Below, piece by piece: positions 1 through 5,195 of a stretch of DNA of 5,288 bases (positions are counted from its first letter, which is position 1; every line of letters starts with the position of its first letter). Origin of the DNA: UBA1151 sp963579925 (GTDB lineage: Bacteria; Chloroflexota; Dehalococcoidia; Lucifugimonadales; Lucifugimonadaceae); NCBI GenBank assembly GCA_963579925.1, contig CAUZJA010000200.1, positions 1 to 5,288 of the forward strand. Direction: 5' to 3'. The position numbers and the translations under genes are program-made. Under the pieces are notes generated by a model. It was not told where the DNA came from and made no database searches. It was given only the letters and a program-made list of their open reading frames with translations.

Positions 1-1
1 G

Positions 2-658
2 CACATCATGGACAGCGTGGAAGGCAGCCTCCAACGGCTCCAGATCGACTACATCGACCTCTACCAGTTCCACCGCCCGGACCCCAACACGCCAATCGAA
101 GAGACGCTGAATGCGCTCGACGACCTGATTCGCGATGGCAAGGTGCGCTATATCGGCAACTCCAACTTCGCAGCGTGGCAGATAGCCGACGCATCGTGGA
201 CGGCCGCCAGAGAGCACCTCACGCAGTTCGTGAGCGCTCAGCCTGAGTACTCCATGCTGGTGCGTGAAATTGAAACCGAAATCATCCTCGCATGCGACCG
301 CTTCGGGCTAGGCATCCTGCCGTACTTCCCGCTCGCAATGGGCGTCCTAACCGGCAAGTACAAGCGCGGTGCAGACGTTCTAGCAGGCACCCGCCTGTCG
401 ACGATGCCAGCCGCCCGTCAGGAGTCGAGGCTCAACGACGGCAACTTCAGCGTCATCGAAAAGCTAGAGCCATGGGCCAAAGACCACGGCCACACGCTGC
501 TGGATCTGGCGTTTGCCTGGCAGCTCGCCACGCCAACCATTTCATCCGTAATAGCGGGTGCGTCAAACGCGGATCAGCTTGCGCAGAACGCTGCGGCAAG
601 TGACTGGGTGCTGAGCGCGGATGAGAAGGCGGAAGTGGATGGGTTGTTGGACGGGTAG
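2..658 (+). CDS. Aldo/keto reductase, C-terminal two-thirds (5' end outside window)
   Basis: NAD(P)H-dependent oxidoreductase of the aldo/keto reductase superfamily, a cytosolic TIM-barrel that interconverts carbonyls and alcohols. The frame is open to the left edge, so the ATG at 8 is probably internal. The 218 visible codons compare with about 310-340 in the family, so roughly the first 100 residues (including the catalytic Asp, Tyr and Lys) lie outside. Visible hallmarks are RLQIDYIDLYQFHRPDP, whose His (codon 71-73) is the expected catalytic-tetrad His; then the GKVRYIGNSNF strand, matching the family's IGVSNF motif; and near the C terminus SSVIAGASNADQLAQN, the usual cofactor-phosphate-binding segment. 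The length of the C-terminal part is normal and the stop is TAG at 656-658. The substrate cannot be told from sequence. The class resembles general YajO/IolS-type reductases. The family call is secure; the specific function is not. Confidence 0.93.
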   Translation, partial: HIMDSVEGSLQRLQIDYIDLYQFHRPDPNTPIEETLNALDDLIRDGKVRYIGNSNFAAWQIADASWTAAREHLTQFVSAQPEYSMLVREIETEIILACDRFGLGILPYFPLAMGVLTGKYKRGADVLAGTRLSTMPAARQESRLNDGNFSVIEKLEPWAKDHGHTLLDLAFAWQLATPTISSVIAGASNADQLAQNAAASDWVLSADEKAEVDGLLDG

Positions 659-685
659 TTGTTAGGTTGATGGCTGGTGGCCGCG

Positions 686-703
686 GGCAATTCGTGAATC
701 GCC
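686..703. promoter_or_regulatory. 18-bp dyad in the AKR-glpK gap (possible operator or weak terminator)
   Basis: GGCAATTCGTGAATCGCC is an inverted repeat with arms GGC-ATTC / GAAT-GCC, a single A/C mismatch and a 2-bp centre. With a one-base bulge it extends to GC/GC at 683-684 and 704-705. It lies 28 bp after the reductase stop and 140 bp before glpK. Symmetry of this kind suits a dimeric repressor site. It could instead be a hairpin ending the reductase transcript, but no clean T-run follows, only ATTGTTT at 715-721. The function is inferred. Confidence 0.3.
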
Positions 704-774
704 GCTACGGGTGGATTGTTTCGCTCCCAACTCTTGGTGGCGCAATAATGGCAGCATGGTCTCCAATATCGAAG

Positions 775-816
775 ACTGCCACGTCACCACTGCCACGTCA
801 CCACTGCCACCTCACC
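775..816. repeat. 14-bp direct tandem repeat, three copies
   Basis: The unit ACTGCCACGTCACC occurs at 775-788 and 789-802 exactly, and at 803-816 with one change (G to C at 811). The copies are contiguous and end 26 bp before the glpK start codon, so they fall in the probable promoter or 5' leader. They may be slippage-generated, or a set of binding sites spaced 14 bp apart. The sequence alone does not decide. Confidence 0.85.
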
Positions 817-823
817 CCCCCAT

Positions 824-838
824 CCGCTAACCTAGCGG
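824..838 (+). promoter_or_regulatory. Hairpin immediately upstream of glpK start
   Basis: CCGCTA-ACC-TAGCGG is a perfect 6-bp inverted repeat with a 3-nt loop, separated by 4 nt from the ATG at 843. It occupies the place where a Shine-Dalgarno sequence would be, and no purine-rich SD is visible. In mRNA it would form a GC-rich stem next to the start codon. It could restrain translation or be a protein-binding dyad in DNA. The structure is seen directly; the role is inferred. Confidence 0.4.
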
Positions 839-842
839 CCTC

Positions 843-2339
843 ATGCCGAAATACATTCTCGCCATAGACCAGGGAACCACTAGTACGCGCGCTCTTATCT
901 TTGATGATGAGGCGCGGGTGGTTGCGAGTGCTCAGAAGGAGTTGTCGCAGTCTTTTCCGGAGCCGGGGTGGGTTGAGCATGATCCGGAGGAGATCCTGCA
1001 GGCTACATTGCGGGTGTGCCGGGAGGCGTTGGAGTCGGCGAAGCTATCGGCGAGCGATATTACGGCTGCAGCGATCGTGAACCAGCGCGAGACGACTGTG
1101 GTGTGGGAGCGTGCGACTGGCCGTGCGGTTGCAGATGCCATCGTGTGGCAGTGTCGACGGACCGCGAACCGGTGTGCGGAGCTCATCAACGATGGGCATC
1201 TGCGCGACATCAGCACTCGTACCGGGCTTGTTGTGGACGCCTACTTCTCTGCTACCAAGCTTGAGTGGTTGCTTGATCGAATTCCGAACGGCCGGCAGCG
1301 CGCCGAAGAAGGCGAGCTGTGCTTCGGCACCATCGACTCGTGGCTGCTGTTCAGGCTAACGGGCGGCGAGGTTCATGCCACCGATATCACCAACGCATCT
1401 CGCACCATGCTGCTGAACATCCACGATGGCCAGTGGGATGAGACGCTGCTAGACCTGTTCAACGTGCCGTACGAGATGCTTCCGGAGGTGCGGCCATCGG
1501 CGTTTGAGTTCGGCTCGATGTCGCCCGATCTGCTTGGCGCGCCAATCCCAATCAACGGCATGGCGGGTGACCAGCACGCGGCGCTGTTCGGGCAGGCCTG
1601 TTTCCGGACGGGCATGTCCAAATGCACCTACGGGACCGGCGCATTCCTGCTCACCAACACGGGGAATCGACCCGTGACGTCTGACTCTGGACTGCTGACC
1701 ACCATTGCGTGGCAGACCGGTGGCAATCGGGACTACGCGCTTGAAGGCAGTATTTTCGCGACTGGCGCGACGGTGCAGTGGCTGCGAGACGGGTTGGGTG
1801 CAATCAACTCGGCAGCAGAGTCCGAAGCACTGGCGACCATGCTCGGCGACAACGAGGGCGTCTACTTCGTCCCGGCGTTCGTCGGTCTTGGCGCGCCGCA
1901 TTGGGACCCCGATGCTCGAGGCACGATCACTGGCCTAACGCGCGGCTCAACGGCAGCGCACATAACCCGGGCAGCGCTGGAGTCGACGGCCTACCAGGTG
2001 CGAGAAGTGCTGGAGGCCATTGAGCGCGACTCTGGCCGAAAAAGTTCCGGTCCGCTACGGGTGGACGGCGGTCAGACGGAGAACGCGTTTCTGATGCAGT
2101 TCCAGGCCGATATCTTGGATCGCGAAATCGACGTCGCACCCATCCCGGACACCACGGCCCTCGGAGCCGCATTCCTCGCCGGCCTCACCGCCGGAGTGTG
2201 GGATGGCGAGGCCGATCTTGAAGCCACATGGTCCGCCTCCCACACCTACGAACCCCAGATGCGCTACACCCAGCGCAGCAGCCTCTACGAGGGCTGGCGA
2301 CAGGCAGTGAAACAGGCGAGAGTGGGGCGAGCGGAGTAG
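843..2339 (+). CDS. glpK: Glycerol kinase
   Basis: Cytosolic FGGY-family kinase that converts glycerol and ATP to sn-glycerol 3-phosphate, the entry step for glycerol catabolism and phospholipid backbone use. The 498 residues match the usual ~500. The N terminus MPKYILAIDQGTTSTRALIF carries the phosphate-binding DQGTTSTR loop at residues 9-16. Glycerol-contacting positions known from the E. coli enzyme are all present: Arg82-Glu83 (in NQRETT), Trp102 (VWQCRR), Tyr134 (DAYFSATKLEW) and Asp243-Gln244 (AGDQHAALFGQ). The second domain has TYGTGAFLL (262-270), the GLGAPHWDPDARG segment (348-360) and VDGGQTEN (407-414), where many homologues have VDGGASAN. The E. coli fructose-1,6-bisphosphate loop is not conserved: the position of its Arg236 is Pro234 here (codon 1542-1544). 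The ATG at 843 fits the family N terminus exactly although no SD precedes it. No glpF, glpD or glpR homologue is in the window. Confidence 0.98.
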   Translation: MPKYILAIDQGTTSTRALIFDDEARVVASAQKELSQSFPEPGWVEHDPEEILQATLRVCREALESAKLSASDITAAAIVNQRETTVVWERATGRAVADAIVWQCRRTANRCAELINDGHLRDISTRTGLVVDAYFSATKLEWLLDRIPNGRQRAEEGELCFGTIDSWLLFRLTGGEVHATDITNASRTMLLNIHDGQWDETLLDLFNVPYEMLPEVRPSAFEFGSMSPDLLGAPIPINGMAGDQHAALFGQACFRTGMSKCTYGTGAFLLTNTGNRPVTSDSGLLTTIAWQTGGNRDYALEGSIFATGATVQWLRDGLGAINSAAESEALATMLGDNEGVYFVPAFVGLGAPHWDPDARGTITGLTRGSTAAHITRAALESTAYQVREVLEAIERDSGRKSSGPLRVDGGQTENAFLMQFQADILDREIDVAPIPDTTALGAAFLAGLTAGVWDGEADLEATWSASHTYEPQMRYTQRSSLYEGWRQAVKQARVGRAE

Positions 2340-2400
2340 GAGTAACTGTGCATCATATTCACGGAGATCATTGCGTGTGACTGGTTGAGACGATAAGTTT

Positions 2401-2411
2401 TGCAAATTGCA
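2401..2411. promoter_or_regulatory. Short palindrome upstream of the secreted-protein gene
   Basis: TGCAA-A-TTGCA is a perfect 5-bp inverted repeat around one base, 34 bp before the preferred TTG start at 2446. It may be a small operator half-site pair, or it may be chance, since an 11-bp A/T-rich palindrome is not rare. It overlaps the far-upstream TTG at 2407, which I do not favour as a start. Confidence 0.15.
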
Positions 2412-2445
2412 CCCGGAACCAGATCGCAAGAACCGAGAGTTGAAC

Positions 2446-2907
2446 TTGCCTCGTCACCAATACATCCTACTTTTTGTTCTTATCGCGGCAATTGGATTCC
2501 TGAGCGCGGAGATATTTTCCGAACGGACTGACATCGCACATGCTGCCGAGGAAGACCTCACCGTGAATATGTTTGATGAAAACGGAGATGTGCTCCAGTT
2601 TGGTCAGGTCTCCATATTTGATGCAGACGATAGTTCGGGCGACAGGGTGAGAGGCGAGTCCGCTGGCAGTGACGGAGTAGCGGTATTCGACAACATTGCC
2701 GGCAGTTTGATTGCAGGCAATGTTCTGATTATCGCTACTCAACTGAACGGTTACGCAATGTTCGCTACAACGTCAATTCCTGCCACGGTGAACATGTCTG
2801 CCTCCGGCCTGCCGTCGGTTGATCTGACTGTGCTCGATAAAGATGGGAGTCCGCTGGACGATGCGCAGATCAGCTTCGGCGCGCGTGCGGGCCGGTTTCC
2901 GGTTTAA
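2446..2907 (+). CDS. Segment 1: signal peptide and first beta domains of the secreted protein
   Basis: The preferred start is TTG at 2446, because GAGAG at 2435-2439 lies 6 nt upstream and translation then gives a compact signal peptide: PRHQ, a hydrophobic core YILLFVLIAAIGFLS, and a likely signal-peptidase site at AHA-AEED after residue 33. In-frame TTGs at 2407 and 2440 are alternatives; 2407 would add a charged 13-residue extension. The mature part has one beta-rich domain (LTVNMFDENGDVLQFGQVSIFDAD...) and the beginning of a second (VDLTVLDKDGSPLDDAQISFGA), both with the Asp/Gly-rich turns of carboxypeptidase-regulatory or Ig-like folds. The frame closes at TAA 2905-2907 in mid-domain. 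The last residues after about 2887 are probably not native. The gene begins about 105 bp after glpK and has lower G+C. Confidence 0.7.
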   Translation: MPRHQYILLFVLIAAIGFLSAEIFSERTDIAHAAEEDLTVNMFDENGDVLQFGQVSIFDADDSSGDRVRGESAGSDGVAVFDNIAGSLIAGNVLIIATQLNGYAMFATTSIPATVNMSASGLPSVDLTVLDKDGSPLDDAQISFGARAGRFPV

Positions 2908-3400
2908 TGACGTGGCCAGGACCCCAGACGGTTCAGGAACGGTATCTGCCTTCATATCGCCAGGCACGTATCTGGTAGGGATCGAAGAAGATACGGATGA
3001 TTTCTATGTGCTTTCTCACCAACACATATCATCGATCACAGTCACTCCTACAACGACCGCGATTGTCATAGACGCGAGGGAGCCGGGTGTGGGTTCGGTG
3101 ACCGTTGATCTCGATGAGGTTGGCGGCCCGTGGAATACCCACAGTCTGTCTCCATTGCCGCAAGACGATTTCTTTGCGGAGACTGTGTTCCCGCCTTCTG
3201 GCACCCCCGTTAATTTGAGCGCCGGCACCTACGACTATGTGACCGTCAACCTTGAAACTTTGACCAGCCTCTACAGGTTTGATTACAAATTTGAGCTCTT
3301 TCCCGGGCTTGTGATTAGCAACGGATCATCGGCAAGCAGTACGGTGGGATATTTGCGACGGTTTCTGCGCCATCATCGGCCACCTCCGGAGTCGCAGTAA
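2843..3400 (+). CDS. Segment 2: middle of the secreted protein in the shifted frame
   Basis: This open frame spans 2843-3400, but only about 2891-3346 looks native. It continues segment 1's domain (RFNDVARTPDGSGTVSAFI, then SPGTYLVGIEED) and carries a further beta domain (GVGSVTVDLDEVGGPW ... LSAGTYDYVTVNLETLT). The first 16 codons from the ATG at 2843 read as Arg-rich out-of-frame sequence, and the last 18 (YLRRFLRHHRPPPESQ-like) likewise. The ATG at 2843 has no convincing ribosome binding site and lies inside the coding part of segment 1, so independent translation is unlikely. The SPGTYLVGI and SAGTYDYVTV strands are typical of carboxypeptidase-regulatory-like modules. A gene caller might report this as a separate hypothetical protein. 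Confidence 0.6.
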   Translation: MGVRWTMRRSASARVRAGFRFNDVARTPDGSGTVSAFISPGTYLVGIEEDTDDFYVLSHQHISSITVTPTTTAIVIDAREPGVGSVTVDLDEVGGPWNTHSLSPLPQDDFFAETVFPPSGTPVNLSAGTYDYVTVNLETLTSLYRFDYKFELFPGLVISNGSSASSTVGYLRRFLRHHRPPPESQ

Positions 3401-5127
3401 CTCTGGACCTTGGGTTGGAAGATGCCCACGGAAATCGCGTTAAATCGGTATCCCGGCGCAATATAGGCGGCTCAGGATTCGTTCCACTAAGCCCAACCCT
3501 GACGGTCAGTCATCCCTGTGCAGGCATAGTTCATTCCAGCACGGTGACGGGGAACTACGGTCCTACAAAATTGCTGCCTGTGTTGAACACCCCCGGCGAC
3601 TACACCGTGTCACTTTCACTGCAAACTAATCTTGGGACGTCAACAGCAACAACGTCATTCGCGGTCACTGGAACTTCCACCTGCGGAGATTTGGATTTTG
3701 GTGATGCACCAGATCCCACGTACCCGTCGAAACTCGCCAGCGATGGTGCACGGCACACCGATCCGTCAGCGTTGTGGCTTGGGGCTACTTCAACCGCGGA
3801 GTCGGATTCGATGCAGACTGGTGACGCGGGGGATGATGGTCTACTTGGCAGTTTGCCTCTCAAGTTGTCATTCAGCCGATCGTCTACGGATACTCCCGGC
3901 TTCTATCACGTTCTGGTCGACAGGAATGACGATGGCGATTGGGATGACCCAGGAGAGCAGGAGCTACTGAACCGCTCGGTCGGTTGGTTCCTAAATCAGA
4001 GCCTGGGTGGAACTATGATCTGGCCAAGTATCGATCTCCCACTCAATGGATGGATCAGAATCACGATCACGGGCCAGGCGGTTCCATCAAACTGGAATGG
4101 GACCGGCGAATTTGCGGTGGGCGAATCGGAAGATTACTTCTTGGCAGAGCCGCTCAACCCCAACAAAGATTTTGGTGACGCCCCTGATGGGCCATATCCG
4201 TCCCGGTTAACGAGCAACGGGATCCGACACTACTCACCGCGCTGGATAGGTCTGGGGAGCGGCGTAACCGTTGACCCTGATTCGCGACAGATCGATGCTG
4301 ACACGGACGATGGTCTTATTTCGTTTGACCCACTAACCGTGCAACTATTCAACGATGGCTTGGACTCCCGTGATTTACGCGTCAATGTGCTGGTGGATGC
4401 GGATCAAAACGGAGCCTGGGACTCAGCAACCGAGTGGCTGGTTCAAAATGCTACGTCTACGCTACCCGCCTCAAGTACGAGCACGTTTGTTGCGACTGGA
4501 GTGACCGTTCCAGAGGGTAGCTGGGTTCGGATCACAGTGCCCCCCGCGATTCTGATCGAATCTCCTCCACTGGTTGACTACGATGGCCACGGGCAAGTGA
4601 ACGGAGGTGAAACCGAGGACTGGTTCAATGGGTCGTCCGGCAGTTCCAGTTCAACCTCCGTCACTGGTTTTGTCACGCTCCAAGGTGTTACATCTTCAAG
4701 CAGTCTCGCCGCTATCGGGCCTATTGTGGTGGCTGAATCCCTCGATTCCCCTGCCAGCTCATCGGTAAGTGTGAATTCGAACGGCTCATTTGAGGTAACC
4801 GGACTGACAATTGGTAAGCGGTTCCAAATTACGGCATCGGCACCAGGGTTCTTGATGTCTGAAATAGCCGAGATCACGCTTTCAGCTTCATCAACATCCC
4901 TTGCTCGGGTTGAGTTGCGTACGGGTCTGGTTAATGCGGACAACGTGGTGTCGATACAGGACATCAGTGCTGCGGCTGCATCTTTCGGACAGATCGTGTC
5001 AGACCGAACTGATGACTCAGGACACATCGTGGACATGAACGGTGATGACATGGTCAATGTCCTCGATATATCCGCAATCGCCTCCAACTTCGGTGCGGTG
5101 AGTCCGCAAGTCTGGCTCAACCCGTAG
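3349..5127 (+). CDS. Segment 3: Ig-like domain, two GEVED-type domains, carboxypeptidase-regulatory and dockerin-like C terminus
   Basis: The frame is open from 3319, and native sequence starts at about 3349 (FATVSAPSSATSGVAVTLDL). The first candidate initiator is TTG at 3415, without an SD, so this is a continuation and not a new gene. In order: an Ig-like domain to about 3680; GEVED-type domain 1, with DFGDAPDPTYPS, the acidic loop DRNDDGDWDD (3919-3948) and the signature GESEDY (4120-4137); domain 2, with DFGDAPDGPYPS, DADQNGAWD (4396-4422) and GETEDW (4606-4623); a Ser/Thr linker; a carboxypeptidase-regulatory-like domain (4660-4914); and a dockerin-like pair, NADNVVSIQDISAAAASFG (4933-4989) and DMNGDDMVNVLDISAIASNFG-type (5032-5094). 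A ten-residue tail precedes TAG. GEVED modules are known from large exported bacterial proteins, where their role is mostly undefined. Dockerin-like tails bind cohesins in clostridia, but such tails elsewhere often have no known partner. Confidence 0.85.
   Translation: MFATVSAPSSATSGVAVTLDLGLEDAHGNRVKSVSRRNIGGSGFVPLSPTLTVSHPCAGIVHSSTVTGNYGPTKLLPVLNTPGDYTVSLSLQTNLGTSTATTSFAVTGTSTCGDLDFGDAPDPTYPSKLASDGARHTDPSALWLGATSTAESDSMQTGDAGDDGLLGSLPLKLSFSRSSTDTPGFYHVLVDRNDDGDWDDPGEQELLNRSVGWFLNQSLGGTMIWPSIDLPLNGWIRITITGQAVPSNWNGTGEFAVGESEDYFLAEPLNPNKDFGDAPDGPYPSRLTSNGIRHYSPRWIGLGSGVTVDPDSRQIDADTDDGLISFDPLTVQLFNDGLDSRDLRVNVLVDADQNGAWDSATEWLVQNATSTLPASSTSTFVATGVTVPEGSWVRITVPPAILIESPPLVDYDGHGQVNGGETEDWFNGSSGSSSSTSVTGFVTLQGVTSSSSLAAIGPIVVAESLDSPASSSVSVNSNGSFEVTGLTIGKRFQITASAPGFLMSEIAEITLSASSTSLARVELRTGLVNADNVVSIQDISAAAASFGQIVSDRTDDSGHIVDMNGDDMVNVLDISAIASNFGAVSPQVWLNP
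3688..4632 (+). repeat. Tandem GEVED-type domain duplication (two copies, ~474 bp period)
   Basis: Copy 1 runs from about 3688 to 4152, copy 2 from about 4162 to 4632. The DNA word GATTTTGGTGA recurs at 3694-3704 and 4168-4178, exactly 474 bp (158 codons) apart. The protein landmarks recur in the same order: DFGDAPD, YPS, RH, D.D..G.WD, W(I/V)RIT, GE(S/T)ED(Y/W). Outside these landmarks the copies have diverged strongly, so the duplication is old or was inherited as a two-domain unit. Confidence 0.8.
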
Positions 5128-5134
5128 TCCCGAT

Positions 5135-5156
5135 CAGCGGAGTAGGCTTGCCGCTG
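5135..5156. terminator. Possible weak terminator hairpin after the secreted-protein gene
   Basis: CAGCGG (5135-5140) and CCGCTG (5151-5156) form a perfect 6-bp inverted repeat around a 10-nt loop, starting 7 bp after the stop codon. What follows is TAGTTGTCGGG, not a T-run, so intrinsic termination would be weak. It may instead be a transcript-end stabilising stem or a regulatory site in the 68-bp gap before the next gene. Confidence 0.3.
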
Positions 5157-5184
5157 TAGTTGTCGGGTTCGTCGGACAGGGTTT

Positions 5185-5189
5185 GGAGG
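5185..5189 (+). promoter_or_regulatory. Shine-Dalgarno deciding the GTG start of the right-edge gene
   Basis: GGAGG ends 6 nt before GTG at 5196. The in-frame ATG at 5208 is 18 nt away, too far for this SD, so GTG is preferred. It is the clearest ribosome binding site in the window. Confidence 0.6.
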
Positions 5190-5195
5190 ATCAGC

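Larger units (their letters stand above)
2446..5127 (+). pseudogene. Secreted GEVED/dockerin-like multidomain protein, interrupted by two compensating frameshifts
   Basis: I read the three overlapping open segments as one gene of about 893 codons. Reading shifts from the first frame to the next (+1) near 2887-2904 and back (-1) near 3346, so start and stop are in the same frame. Merged layout: signal peptide (1-33); Ig/CarboxypepD-like beta domains (about 35-410); GEVED-type domain 1 (about 415-569); GEVED-type domain 2 (about 575-729); Ser-rich linker; carboxypeptidase-regulatory-like domain (about 739-823); dockerin-like pair of calcium-loop repeats (about 826-884). The protein should be exported and act outside the cell, either bound to a surface partner or free. 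No catalytic domain is recognised. Protein-like sequence continues smoothly across both junctions, which argues for two single-base indels in an otherwise intact gene. Whether these are sequencing errors or real mutations cannot be told, so 'pseudogene' is provisional. Confidence 0.75.

Noticed and set aside
744..749. AATAAT as a -10 box for glpK
   Set aside because: It matches the consensus at five of six positions, but no -35-like hexamer lies 16-18 bp upstream, the nearest (TTGTTT, 716-721) being 22 bp away. Too weak to annotate.
667..867. 66-codon open frame in the reductase-glpK gap
   Set aside because: It overlaps the glpK start and translates the tandem repeat. There is no SD and no family resemblance.
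1449..1901. 150-codon open frame on the minus strand inside glpK
   Set aside because: It is antisense to an unmistakable glycerol kinase and its Arg/His-rich product is typical of GC-rich shadow frames.
2331..2340. GCGGAGTAGG shared with 5137-5146, possibly flanking repeats around the secreted-protein gene
   Set aside because: Ten-base matches between two places in a window this size are expected by chance, and no longer homology or mobile-element gene is present.
2371..2399. TTGCGT with TAAGTT at 17-bp spacing as a promoter for the secreted-protein gene
   Set aside because: Each box matches the consensus at only three of six positions, which is expected by chance.
2896..2909. Programmed +1 frameshift at GTT-TAA-T, resembling the release-factor-2 type of slip
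   Set aside because: The geometry fits (Val codon slipping onto TTT before a stop), but there is no SD-like stimulator upstream. The protein also reads equally well if the shift is anywhere from about 2887, and a second opposite shift follows. Simple indels explain both.
3338..3356. Programmed -1 frameshift at the second junction
   Set aside because: Codons ACG-GTG-GGA-TAT do not form an X-XXY-YYZ slippery heptamer. A missing G in the GGG run is the simpler explanation.
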